Origin: Drosophila pseudoobscura
Lineage: Eukaryota > Arthropoda > Insecta > Diptera > Drosophilidae
DNA: 64,000 nucleotides
Direction: 5' to 3'
NCBI RefSeq assembly: GCF_009870125.1
Contig: NC_046679.1
Location: 26,784,001 to 26,848,000, forward strand
Shown here: piece after piece, positions 47,927 to 59,650 of the stretch
How positions within the stretch are numbered: position 1 is the first letter of the stretch
Layout of the letters: each line of letters opens with the position of its first letter
Notes under the pieces: model-generated
What the model was told of the DNA's origin: nothing
Seen by the model: the letters and a program-made list of their open reading frames with translations, nothing else
Database searches by the model: none
Program-made: the position numbers and the translations under genes

Positions 47927-49099
47927 TCTCTCACTTTTGAATTGTGAATTCCTTGAAACATCAAATTACTGTCATCGACACGTCATATAGTATCATTAGA
48001 GCAGGCCTTTCTAGTTCTTAGCCAATTCTATCTAGCCATTTAGTTCTTAATGAATGTAAAGCTCGACTTTCATATGCCTTTGATAAATATTCAATATTGC
48101 ATTCGAAATAACACCAAGAACATTATGTGCTTTCAGGCTACACTACATAATCTCTGTGATAAAATGTGTATAATGACTGATTACAAGAGTAAAGTGTCAG
48201 TGGAAACCAGGAAACCATGGCCTATCTGTTGTGTGCCGAAAGAAGATACCACAAGACCACTCACGAGGCCCCAGTAATTTACAGCACGAGAGAGAGAGCG
48301 AGGGAAAGCAACGGGCCCAGAGAGAAAGGGAGAGCGATTCCGATCTTAACCTGGCACAAAAACCGCGAGAAATACAGAGAGCGAGAGAGAGCGGAACGTT
48401 GGGGCCTGAGTTTTGGGCTCTATAACAATCGGACCGAGGCATAGAGCGGGCGTTAGAAGTCGACTGCCGGAGCGAGCGTGAACATCACAGTCGTAGAAGC
48501 GTACGCGAAGCGGATGAACACGCCGTGCCATGTGAAGGCGACCCCCAATGAAATCAAAATACAGATTACGAAATTCGAATTGGATTGTTCGCTTTTCGAA
48601 GTACATGGATACTATACAATAGACGGATGATATAGATACGTGCGTACGAGTATTTACAGATTCGTCCAGCCTCTGTGCCTGTGTGGACCGTGAAACGGGT
48701 TCGCCGCGTATCGAAGCAAATGTCAAGAGTCAGTGCAGGTGCGAGTGGAAAAGTTTCGGCCGCCTTGAACGCAAATAGAAATCGGAGTCCGGTGTGGTGA
48801 TCCGATCGGAGTTCTAAAACGAAATCGCTCGCATTTCCATCTGGTTTCTCCTGTCCTAATACCGGTGCTAATGCCAAACTAATTAATAATTAGAGACAAG
48901 CGCGTGTCCGCAATGGATTTGCTCAACCACGGATCTACCGATTGACGGGGCACTAATTCATTTAGATCTCAATCAAGATCGAGAGCTCAACAAAAAAACC
49001 CTTCCCTTGAGTAGCTCGAAGCAATAAATAAAGCCATTCAAAGTGCAATTCTATTTAGATTTAAATCAAACAAAGTTCCAATAACCAGCGTCCCCCAAG
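47927..49099. other. Divergent upstream region between PIG-N-like A and the ABC transporter
   Basis: This holds both promoters and the transporter's 5' leader. A GA-rich stretch (GAGAGAGAGCGAGG at 48289-48302 and again at 48377-48392) resembles GAGA-factor sites. A 30-bp stretch at about 47984-48010 recurs before the pseudogene at 57.13 kb. No coding frame is supported. Confidence 0.5.
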
Positions 49100-52000
49100 A
49101 TGCAGTCGATGAAAGCCAACGAACTGCCGGAGAATCCCCGCGAGACCTCCAATCCCCTGTCGTCGCTGATGTTCTGGTGAGTAACAAGGTGGAGGGGGTG
49201 GGGTTGGGGTTGGGGTTTATGGAATGTGGGGCTCCCATAGAACTGGCAGCGTGACAACTCTCTGACATGTTGATTATTTCATTCAATGGCTCGCTTAATT
49301 TGCATAGCCCGAGGCATGGAGATCTCTACACATTCTTTGTTGAACTCTCACGCTCTCTGACTCTCTCTGGGGAGGCACTAACCCTATGAAAAACCATGAT
49401 ATCTGACTGATCAGGCTCTCAATATCTTGCGGCAGAAGTGCTAATGACTCAGAGGGACTCAGGGTGCGCGTATACCGTATGGAAATATGTTCTCTTGTGT
49501 ATCTCTCGGGTGGCAACTGTTTTTATTATTACCCCTGATAAGATTCAAACCTGCGGTGTCATAACATCATAATAACTATATCGCTATCTTTGGCTCTTGG
49601 ATATCTACCTATGTATATCTAACTGTGGTGTTGTTCTACTCCTCTTACAAAAACGAAACCCAAACCGGATTTATCTGTGCAATGAAGCTTTGCCATGCCC
49701 GTTCTCTTCAAGGGCCGCAAGAAGACCCTGGAGCAAAAGGATCTCTATCAGGCCCTCAAGGAGCACAAGTCAGGTACAGGGATTTTCCAAATCGCATTCC
49801 AAACACTTAACTCTTTTTGCTTTTAATCATAGATTCATTGGGCGATCGATTATGCGCTGCCTGGGACGAGGAGGTGGTCAGAAATAAGAATCCCCGCCTG
49901 GGACGCGTTATGACCAGAGTCTTTGGATGGCATTTGGTGCTCACTGGGGTGCTGCTGTTCCTACAGGAGTTCCTCACCAAGCAAGTGCCCAGATTCCTCT
50001 CCGAATCAGACTAGTCCACTAATCGCACACAATTTCAGGGTCACGCAGCCCATCTGTCTGTTTGGAATAATGGCCTACTTTGCCGGCGATGATACGGATC
50101 TCTTCAAAGCGCAGCTCTATGCCACCGGCCTCATTGCTGCCTCCGTGTTCACAGTGTTCTTCGGCCACCCTTACATGCTCGGCCTCCTTCATCTGGGGAT
50201 GAAGATGCGCATTGGTGAGTCCATTCATTAGGGATTACTTCATCTCCCTCTCATCTCCGTGGATTTCAGCTCTGAGCAGCCTTATCTATCGGAAGTCCCT
50301 CCGACTCAGTCGCACTGCCCTGGGGGACACGACGGTGGGGCAGGTGGTGAATCTGCTGTCCAACGATGTCGGACGCTTTGACATGGTACTTATCAACGTA
50401 CACTATCTCTGGGTGGCTCCACTGGAGCTGATAGTCGTCACGTATCTCATGTACATCGAGGCAAGTGCGGAGAAGAATACCATAGCCTGAATATCCCTTC
50501 TAACCCCCGTCCCACTCTTTTACTGCAGATTGGAGTATCGTCGCTGTTCGGCGTGGCCGTGATGCTCCTCTTCCTGCCCTTTCAGTCCTATCTGGGAAAG
50601 CGGACGAGCGTCCTCCGACTGATGACTGCCCTGCGGACAGACGAACGCGTGCGGATGATGAACGAGATAATCTCGGGCATTCAGGTGATCAAAATGTATG
50701 CCTGGGAGAAGCCTTTCGGAAAGCTGGTGGAGTTTACGCGCTTCAAGGAGATGCAATGCATCAAGCAGGTCAACTATATCCGCGGCATCCTCATCTCCTT
50801 CGCCATGTTCCTGTCGCGCATCTTCATCTCCACCAGCCTCATAGCCTTCGTTCTCCTGGGCAACGTCCTGACCGCCGAGAAGGCCTTCTTTGTCACCGCC
50901 TACTACAACATCTTGCGGCGGTCCGTGACGATGTTTTTCCCGCAGGGAATCTCGCAGTTTGCGGAGCTGCTCGTCTCCATCCGCCGCCTGGAGACGTTCA
51001 TGCATCATCCGGAGACGCAAGTGCGCGACAAGTCAAAGATCCAGAAGGAGGAGCCCGTGATTGGTGATAGCCCAAAGGCCAACGGCCTGCCGGAGAAACT
51101 GCTGGACTTTAGCGGATTCACAGCCAGGTGGGATAGCCAGAGCGCAGAGCCCACGCTGGAGAACATCAATCTGCAGCTCGGACGCCGCAAGCTAGTGGCT
51201 GTGATAGGGCCCGTGGGCGCTGGGAAATCCAGCTTGATTCAGGCAGTGCTTGGGGAGCTGCCCGCGGAGAATGGCAGCCTGCGGGTGGACGGAAGTTACT
51301 CGTACGCCTCGCAGGAGCCGTGGCTCTTCACGGGCACCGTGCGCCAGAACATCCTCTTCGGCCTGGAGTGGGACAAGCATCGCTACCGCACTGTCGTCAA
51401 GAAGTGCGCCCTGGAGCGGGACTTTCAGCTGCTGCCGTACGGCGACAAGACGATTGTGGGCGAGAGAGGAGCCTCCCTCTCGGGCGGACAGAAGGCGCGC
51501 ATCAGCCTCGCTAGGGCAGTGTACCGCAGGGCAGACATCTACCTCCTGGACGATCCTCTCAGCGCAGTGGACACGCACGTGGGGCGCCACCTCTTCGATC
51601 AGTGCATGCACGGGTACCTGCGCAGCGAACTGGTGATCCTCGTCACGCACCAGCTGCAGTTCCTGGAGCAAGCCGACCTCATTGTTATCATGGAAAAGGG
51701 CCGCATCAGCGCAATGGGCACCTACTCTTCGATGAAGCGCAGTGGTCTGGACTTTGCCAGGCTCTTGACCAATCCCAATAACGAGGACGATACAATGGAT
51801 GAGCTGGAGGTGGCCGTGGGGGACCAAATGGATCGCCTCAGTGTACCGTCGCTGAGCAGACGTGGCAGCGGCAAAATCAGTCGCCCCACCAGCCGCAACA
51901 ATAGCTTCACTTCCCTCAGCTCCATGGCCGAGTCGATGGCCCAGGAGGCGGCGCTGCAGATGGAAGAGCCGCGGGTAGAGGGCAAGATCGGAGTGGGGCT

Positions 52001-53917
52001 CTACAAGGAGTATCTGACGGCAGGCAGCAGCTGGTTTATGATCTCCTTCATGTTGTTCCTCTGCCTGGCCACCCAGATTGTTTGCTCTGCGGCGGATATC
52101 TTCCTCGCTTATTGGTAAGTGATTCCATCGGCGTTCCCTCACGGATTGGCTCTAATGGATCTTTGCCTTCTTCTTGCAGGGTCAACAAGAACAGCAATAA
52201 GGCAGAGATGAGCTCGGATCCGGCGGACATGTACTACTTCGCCGCCTTGAATGTGGCCGTCGTGGTCTTCACCCTCGTGCGGACGATGCTCTTCTACAAG
52301 ATGGCGATGCGCAGCTCCACAACCCTCCACAACGCCATGTACCGCGGCATCACGCGGGCGGCCATGTACTTCTTCAACACGAATCCCTCCGGGCGCATCC
52401 TCAATCGCTTCTCCAAGGATCTGGGGCAGCTGGATGAGCTGCTGCCCACCGTAATGCTGGATGTGGTGCAGCTCTTCCTAATTCTCGCCGGCATCGTCGT
52501 TGTCATTTGCATCACGAATCCGTACTACCTAATCCTGACGCTCACTCTGGCGATCATTTTCTACTACATCCGAGAGTTCTACCTGAAGACATCGCGCGAT
52601 GTGAAGCGGCTGGAGGCGGTGGCCAGGTCTCCGATATATTCGCACCTGGGGGCCACCATCAGTGGATTGCCCACCATCCGCGCTTTGGGAGCACAGAAGG
52701 CGCTCATTGAAGAGTTCGACAATCTGCAGGATCTGCATAGTTCCGGCTACTACGCTTTCCTGGCCACGAACCGAGCCTTTGGCTACTACTTGGACTTGTT
52801 CTGCACGCTCTACATCGTCATCATAATTCTGAACTACTTCATCAATCCGCCGGAGAGTTCTGGCGAGGTCGGTCTGGCCATCACCCAGGCCATGGGCATG
52901 ACCGGAATGGTGCAGTGGGCCATGCGGCAATCCGCGGAGCTGGAGAACACAATGACCGCCGTGGAGCGGGTGTTGGAGTACGACGAGATCGAGCCGGAGG
53001 GAGAGTTCGAGTCGGATCCGAAGAAGAAGCCCTGCGATACGTGGCCCGAGGAGGGAGAGATTATTGCCGAGGATCTCAGTCTGCGCTACTTCCCCGATCC
53101 GCAGTCCAAGTACGTGCTTCGGGCCCTGAACTTCCGCATCCGACCATCGGAGAAGGTGGGCATTGTGGGACGCACAGGAGCGGGCAAATCCTCGCTAATT
53201 AACGCCTTATTCCGACTGTCCTACAACGAAGGAACCATCCACATCGACCACCGCGACACGGCCGACATCGGCCTGCACGATCTGCGCAGCAAGCTCTCAA
53301 TCATTCCCCAGGAACCGGTGCTCTTCTCGGGCAGTATGCGGTACAACCTCGATCCCTTCGAGGAGTACAGCGACGCCAAGCTCTGGGATGCCCTGGAGGA
53401 GGTGGAGCTGAAGCCCCTGATCAGCGAGCTGCCCAGCGGCCTGCAGAGCAAGATATCCGAGGGCGGCCACAACTTCAGTGTCGGCCAGCGGCAGCTCGTA
53501 TGCCTCGCCCGTGCCATTCTCCGCGAGAACCGCATCCTAGTGATGGACGAGGCTACGGCCAATGTGGATCCGCAGACAGATGCCCTCATCCAGGCCACCA
53601 TCCGCAACAAATTCCGCGATTGCACGGTGCTAACGATTGCTCATCGCCTGAACACAATCATGGACTCGGATCGGGTCCTGGTGATGGATGCCGGACAGGT
53701 GGTGGAGTTTGGGTCACCATACGAGCTCTTGACCGGCAGTGCCTCAAAGATATTCCATGGCATGGTCATGGAAGGTGGCCAGAGCCACTTCGATGGTCTC
53801 CTAAAGGTCGCTGAAAGGGTGAGTGCTGAAACTATTGGCTTGTCTTTCTCATAATTGGATTCCATTTTCCTTGCTTTACAGGCCCATCAGGAGTCTCAGA
53901 AACCCAAGTCGGAATAG
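49100..53917 (+). CDS. Mrp4: ABC transporter, subfamily C (Mrp4/ABCC4 type)
   Basis: ABCC4-type proteins export organic anions, nucleotides and conjugates across the plasma membrane. Eight exons (49100-49176, 49688-49773, 49833-49980, 50039-50214, 50270-50460, 50529-52114, 52180-53818, 53882-53917) give 1312 residues, matching ABCC4 length. Layout is TMD1-NBD1-TMD2-NBD2 with no extra TMD0. NBD1 has Walker A GPVGAGKSS (about 453), signature SGGQKARISLARA and Walker B IYLLDDPLSAVD. NBD2 has Walker A GRTGAGKSS (about 1085), the degenerate signature FSVGQRQLVCLARA typical of the family, and Walker B ILVMDEATANVD. Introns 3 and 5 use GC donors (GCAAGT at 49981 and 50461); GT alternatives break the frame. 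Gene name is by family and syntenic recollection. Confidence 0.9.
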
Positions 53918-53995
53918 ACCCTCGGCTAGCTCTAAGCATACTATACGTTGTAGTTAATCGTCAGATTAATCTGTACCAAAGATTAAGGATGAAGG

Positions 53996-54073
53996 GGGCT
54001 CAGGAGAGGGCAAATCCTCGCTAATCAATGCTTTATTCCGGCTGTCCCACAACGACGCCACCATCCACCAGCC
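53996..54073 (+). pseudogene. Orphan fragment of the transporter's second ATPase domain
   Basis: About 78 bp closely match 53168-53246 within the Mrp4-type NBD2, including the stretch GGGCAAATCCTCGCTAAT that encodes Walker A. The fragment sits 80 bp after the gene's stop, same orientation, with no flanking exon or frame continuity. It appears to be the relic of a tandem partial duplication. Confidence 0.85.
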
Positions 54074-54209
54074 GAAGCTGCATTTAACTTAGTTTCTACT
54101 TAAAGTATAACACCATTCGCACAACTAAAACTAGGATAAAGTTTCTCACAGAAGAGTCGCAGACATTTAATTTAGTTCTAGGTTAAGTTTAAGTGATTAT
54201 GTTTGAAGA

Positions 54210-57101
54210 TTAAACATTGGTTTGGACATCGCTCTGAGATGATGGGACTTCTTCGTTGATCTTCGTTGAGGACGAGGTAGGTCTCGCCTGGAGAGATCCT
54301 CGGAAGAAAAAATTCGTCACACAGGAGCACACCACAAGGAAAACGACGGCAGTGTTGATCAGGACGACATGCACTACAGATGGATGAGCCGCTGGCCAGA
54401 ACAGGCCATGGTCGACAAACAGGAATAAGCACAAGCTGCCATTGCAGGTGAGGATCAGAGAGATGAAGATTAAACGGATGTTCTTGCGCGCGTATTCGCT
54501 GCGGGCGTACATGCTCGACAAGATGATGATGGACGGTATGAAGATCTTCAATAGGACAAAGAAAGCAGTGAGGCCATAGCAGCAATCCTTCGCGAAGAGT
54601 CGCGCAGTGGACGGGGCGAAGGTGAAGCTGGAGATCCAGTGGCCGGTGCCGAGCAGCGCCAGGAGAAAGTACAGGAGAATGGAGACGGAAAAGTAGCTGG
54701 CTCGAGCCAAGTTCTCCTCTGGACACACAATCTTCGGCTCGTTCTGAACCTCATTCTCATCTGCTCTCTGTTCCAGTGCATTGCGGGGCTGCTTCGTCTC
54801 TTGGTATACGTCAATCCCCATCTGGTACTCGAAGATCAGGGCCTGGGCGAAGAGCGAGGCGAACGAGTCGCTGAGAAGCGTGTGTAGGGTCATCAGGTTG
54901 AAGCAGATGAGCTCCAGGCGGCGTTTCGGAGGCAACCTCTTGCCATACGGCACCGATCCAAAGGCAAAGAAGAGGTACGCCCAGCAAACGGTGTGCAAAA
55001 GCAGCGGCACGGTCGCTCCAGTCTCCTTTAGATACATTCCATAGCCACCGATCAACAATGTGCCCGCGTTGATAATCCACACAGATGCGCCATACTTCTC
55101 GCCGAGGATCAGGGGACGTAGAATCGCCAGAAGCATGCTCGCCCCCTGGAAATACATTCCGTAATTAATTGTCAGCGAGAGGGTCGACGGGCAATGCAGG
55201 CAGAAGAGCAGGACGCTGAGGCAGCAGACCAATCCCAGCCATGCCAAGAAACTCGGAGACATCTTCTTGAAGTGCCGACGATTGTAGAAACACACGAGTC
55301 CCACATAGAGCAGGCAGAGCAAGCCCCTCCGGAAAATGGGAACAATGAAACACACAATGGAGACGAGGATCAATTTGAGGTGCAGCAGACCGTAGCGGAT
55401 GGGTTTGCCCTGCAGTGGTCGTCCGGCCAGGGCCATGCACCAGATGTAGATGGGCAGCAAAAGGCAGAAGCCAATCAGGAAGGGCACCTTGAGCAGGAGG
55501 ATTATCACGCTAACAACCACTCCCAGTGCGCCGATCATCACATTCGTCCACGAGATCAATTCAACGCTCTCCGGCGGCTCACTGGAGTTTCTGGCCTGTT
55601 GCGATGCTTGGACCAACAGACAGTATATCCATCCCAAGAGTCCAGCCATCGTGGCAATCAGCAGTGGAATGCGATAGTAGCTATGATAGTACCGCAGGCA
55701 CTCCTGCGCCAGCGCTGCCACCTTCTCAATCGTCTGCAGTGCCTCCTGCGTTCTGCCCATCCGCACCTCTCGATCCATTTCAAGGATATAGCTCTCGGCT
55801 TGGCTTTGGTTCAGGTGTTTGAATTGCGGCAGGAACTTGTCAAAGAAACCGAGCTCGTGGTGCCGCATCAAGAGCTGCGCCTGGGCCAGAAGTTGAAGCG
55901 CATTCAAGTGAGCTGCCTGCGTCTCCTGCTCCATGGACACGTCCAGGAAGCCCAATGGAAATCTGCCCAAATTGTTCACTGGCGGCGGCTCACCGATCAA
56001 CGCAGAGATGATGGGCGCCAGTTGGATCTGCTGCAGGTCGATGAGGGGCCGCTGCAGCCCTGCGTTGTTTGCAGCAAAGGTGGGGGCCACATTATGGGCC
56101 GTTTGGCGCACTCCGGAACCCCAGAGGAAGAAAGGCGTATCGGTTTCATCCCGGGATCCTGCGACATTGGAGCCTAAAAGGAAAAAATCCAAAGGATTGC
56201 AAATTTCAACAGAGAGGCGACGCTTTTAATGAATATATCTACCCAGATGACTTATGCCATGGCTCGATGTCATCAGATATGCAGTGCGGCTGTCGTTGAA
56301 GGTGCTCTCGATCAGGTCATAGGTCTCGCGGATGCCGCGCTGTGCAGAATGCAGCCTCTCCAGATAGCGCTTGCTCAAGGGACCTTCGGTAGCAATATTC
56401 CCCAGATATACGAAGAGTATCAGAGAAGTCTTAGACCGTAATTTGTCAACTGTTTCATTGATGCCCAGGTACGAGCGGAGCTGAAGGAGGACCCAAGGAT
56501 CTTTCGGCTTGGGATCCGATGAGTGGTGCTGAAACATTCCGCGCGTCAAGGACTTTGTGTAGACATTCGTCTGACTTTCTATCCAGCATAAAGAGGTCTT
56601 GCTGCGGTTGAAGACAGTGTCGAATGTCGACGGATTCCATTGGAAGCCAGTGCGGAGCAGCGGTGGAGTCTCGTAGAAGCCACCAAAGATGGCAATCTGG
56701 CCGGAGCGCACGAGGGTAGGCACACTGCCGTGGGATATCCCCACAAGTCCTTGCTTCACGAATACCTCCCGCAGGTCCGGCACGGAGCTGCAGTTATCCG
56801 CGAAGAACGTTTCGGCGCGCAAGCCATCGGTGAGGAAAACCACCAGACGATTCGCCGGCGGACCGATTCCCCATTCCGGAAGCACCTTCTGGGGCTTCAA
56901 GTTGGGCAGCAGACGACTCCCCTCGAAGTAGATCTTCAGCAGGCAGCTGAGCAGCAGGATCTGCACCACTAGAGCCTGCACTTTCCACATTTCCACGTGT
57001 GTCTTTATTTTTCCGAGCAGCCGAAATGCCACACGACGGTACAGCAGGAAAATTATATTTCCTATTATTGAAAGTGGGATTTGAAGGAGCTCCAGATACA
57101 T
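54210..57101 (-). CDS. PIG-N-like protein B (GPI ethanolamine-phosphate transferase 1 family), degenerate active site
   Basis: Two exons (57101-56243, 56173-54210) give 940 residues from the first ATG. A second in-frame ATG at 56990 aligns better with the start of the paralogue at 47926 and would give about 903. The intron position is identical to paralogue A. The lumenal domain keeps FLTDGLRAETFFADN (first Asp retained), GISHGSVPT (nucleophile Thr retained) and FFLWGSGV. SDHG has become SSHG, the DTNGHAH region reads NIATEGP, and the GHPSE histidine is missing. The C-terminal half has more than ten hydrophobic segments, as in PIG-N. Catalysis is therefore doubtful, and the set of lost residues differs from paralogue A, so the two decayed separately. 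Confidence 0.88.
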
Positions 57102-57132
57102 TTCGACCCACCTGAAAGCCTTAACAAGATAT

Positions 57133-57462
57133 CAAAGGCCTGCTCTGATAGATACTAAAATATATGTATAAAAAAAAATATATAAAAAATATGTAGATGC
57201 GGATGACAGTAGAAAGCGGCGTGGTCGAATATTTCTTTAAGATGCAGCATCGGTTGCCCACAACTGGCTGCAGAATCCGGGCCCGTATGACTCGATCCTC
57301 AATCGCAGGACCTACAGCAATGCCTGGACCACGGCCGTTGCCTACAGTTCTAAGTCCCGTAAATCTGATGGTGGAAGTGCCAGTGGCACCTGCCACGAGC
57401 ACTAATCTCAAGTTCACGGAACTCAATGTGTGGAGAATGTACAACCGCCTTAAGACCAAAGT
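57133..57462 (+). pseudogene. Broken third PIG-N-like copy
   Basis: On the plus strand, 57225-57350 matches paralogue A exon 1 (VAHNW-QNP-PYDSILNR-TYSNAWTTA). After a loss of about 31 bp and a second, larger deletion, 57378-57450 matches a later part (PATSTNLKFTE-NVW-MYNR) in another frame. At 57133-57165 the sequence also matches the 5' flank of paralogue A (AAAGGCCTGCTCT, about 48010-47984), so this is a DNA-level duplicate with upstream sequence, inverted relative to the intact genes. Frameshift and deletions rule out function. Confidence 0.85.
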
Positions 57463-57548
57463 ATTAAGTATCAGCATAAATTATTAAGAGATGAATGCCT
57501 TGGTTAACCAGCAGGAAACAAACGATAGACGCACCGCCAACACGCTCT

Positions 57549-58829
57549 TTAATTAAGGGAAAAAGTGTTGGGCTTAGGTTTGCGCTTCTTTATCTTGGAT
57601 CCGGTCTTGGTCTTCTCCTGATCGGTGTTATGAGTGACATCCACAGTGTCACCGGCAGACTGGTCCTCATCGAACTGCTCGACGGCACAGCAGCGCGGAA
57701 ACCAGCCGCGTATGTGCCCCTTAAGCTGGTGCTTCTTCTGGAGCTTCTGCTCCCGCTTGGAGAGCACCCGTTCGCCGTAGAGCCAATATTCCTGGACGCG
57801 GGTCACCTGCACGAGATCGCCCTTGTGCACGACAATGCGTGGATCGTCAGCGCAGGGCATACAAATGGTGACCATCAGGCCCTGGGAGAGGATGGGCAGC
57901 CAGTACCCTGTGGCCGATGCTATGCACCTGTAGGTGCGGGTGCGGGCCCGCTTTTGCACCTTCTGGGCCAGTTGCTCGCGCGTCATAGTGTACTGATCGC
58001 AGCCGGGGCGAACGGGCCAGTTGATGCCGTCGTTGCTGGGTGTGAAGGTCTCCAGGATGTTGCGCCAAACGCCCATGTCGTACGGGTAGTCGAATTTGGG
58101 AATGGCAATTCCAATCGAACTACTCGCGTAGCGACGGTATTCGGCCTTCTTCACGATCCAGCCCTCGATCTCGGAGAGGTTCCAGATTATAGCCTTGATC
58201 TGCAGTTGCATGAGCTTCAGCGTGGCCAGCAACACGCCCACCACAATGCCCAGGCTGTACATGCATGCCATGGCACTGCGGAGGGTCAACACGACTCGGA
58301 TTCCGTTGGTATCGCCCTGCTTTAGCAGGGCCCTGCGATAGATGCCTTCGTAGCAGGAGAAGCCAATGATCAGGGCTGACTGAATGCTCCCGAGCATGAA
58401 GAAGAACAGGAAGTAGAAGAAGTTTGCCTGGTTGGCCCATCCGATGCAGTTGTTGATCCACGGGCAGTGGTGGTCCATCCGCAAGACACATCGTTTGCAG
58501 CGGCGGCAGTGGTGCGCCCGCGGTGCCTTGTAGCCGTCGCACACCTTGCAGAACTGCAGGAACTGCTCGTCCTCGGGGTTTTCGGGCCGCCAATGCTTCG
58601 GCAGAAGCCCGGGTCCCACCAGAATCGACATGCTAAAGTGATAAAGGGTAATCAGATTGAAGAACACAATCAGAACAAAGTTGATGGCAGCGTTAAACGA
58701 CTCCGCGGGCGGCCACCACATGGCATTCACGTGTACGGTTGTCCAGGTCACGCAGGTCATCAAACTAAAGACAATCACGGGTCCCCAGTGCAGGAAACGC
58801 TGCAATTCGTTCAACCAATCGCAGAACAT
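57549..58829 (-). CDS. DHHC-type palmitoyltransferase, ZDHHC6 type with SH3-like domain
   Basis: ZDHHC6 enzymes S-palmitoylate proteins at the ER membrane. A single exon encodes 426 residues. Membrane segments lie near 13-33, 48-70, 135-158 and 195-215. Between the second and third is the Cys-rich catalytic domain: CKVCDGYKAPRAHHC, CKRC, then DHHC (119-122) in RMDHHCPWINNCIGW, all intact. The C-terminal part (about 325-395) with DDPRIVVHKGDLVQVTRV and GWFPRCCAVE matches the SH3-like domain that marks the DHHC6 subgroup. The basic tail ends KKRKPKPNTFSLN. I believe this is the fly orthologue often listed as CG5196, but give no symbol. It is tail-adjacent to the PIG-N pseudogene. Confidence 0.93.
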   Translation of the reverse strand: MFCDWLNELQRFLHWGPVIVFSLMTCVTWTTVHVNAMWWPPAESFNAAINFVLIVFFNLITLYHFSMSILVGPGLLPKHWRPENPEDEQFLQFCKVCDGYKAPRAHHCRRCKRCVLRMDHHCPWINNCIGWANQANFFYFLFFFMLGSIQSALIIGFSCYEGIYRRALLKQGDTNGIRVVLTLRSAMACMYSLGIVVGVLLATLKLMQLQIKAIIWNLSEIEGWIVKKAEYRRYASSSIGIAIPKFDYPYDMGVWRNILETFTPSNDGINWPVRPGCDQYTMTREQLAQKVQKRARTRTYRCIASATGYWLPILSQGLMVTICMPCADDPRIVVHKGDLVQVTRVQEYWLYGERVLSKREQKLQKKHQLKGHIRGWFPRCCAVEQFDEDQSAGDTVDVTHNTDQEKTKTGSKIKKRKPKPNTFSLN

Positions 58830-59650
58830 GATTGGCGTTTTAAAGCTACAATTATTTTGTATAATATTTCTGTTTAAATTTCGAATTGAAGTTGACTATC
58901 TGGTGTGTTCTAGTTATCTAATGGAATCGGGGTTTTCCTATACTTCAAAAGAATTTGTCAAGGCTCACTTGATAGCTATAGTACCCAATAGGATGTGCCT
59001 GCCTCAACAAATCCTGCTGCAGCCTGCTGAGATGTACTAGAGGGGATATGGAGGATTATTGATCACTCGAAGTATCCAAACAATGAGCAGGAAGAAGAGG
59101 CGGAGCCTGCACAAGCCCCCAATAAGAACGAAGTAGTGATACGGAGGAGTCGCAACCAAAGCGTATTGGTGATTTTCTAATACCTCTCACAGATCTGCAG
59201 CGGGGCGTGGAGCCCCTCTTTTTTCAGCAGTCCATACAAGGTGAATTTACTTGTAAGATGATGGTGAGGACATTAACATGTAATTAATATTTATAAAACT
59301 TTTGCCAGTTTGAAATCGAGGAATTCTTTGTCGGTTATTCACACGTTACATTAACCCGTTGTCGCCCGGAGGTTATTAAAATACAGTTCACGGAAATTGA
59401 GAAACCTTAATAATTTAAAAGCCGTTCACGTGAAAGGTGTCGTAGTCTTTTTCTTAAGTAAAAATGAAGGATGGAATGGATCTACAGGAAAAATTTAATA
59501 TATTATTATTAATTTCCGTGGATTACCTCAAGTTTTTATTCTGCTTAAATATTGGGGGCTTGAGGGGGTTAAGTTCACTTTTGTTATCGGTTCACACACA
59601 TGTGTGCATCTCTAAATCGTAATTTTGGTTGAAATTCGCAAAAAAATAAA
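58830..59650. other. Divergent upstream region of DHHC6 and mtSSB genes
   Basis: No coding exon is recognised. It would contain both promoters. GAGGCGGAGCCTGCACAAGCC and neighbouring sequence near 59095-59215 have some coding-like texture but frequent stops. Confidence 0.45.
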
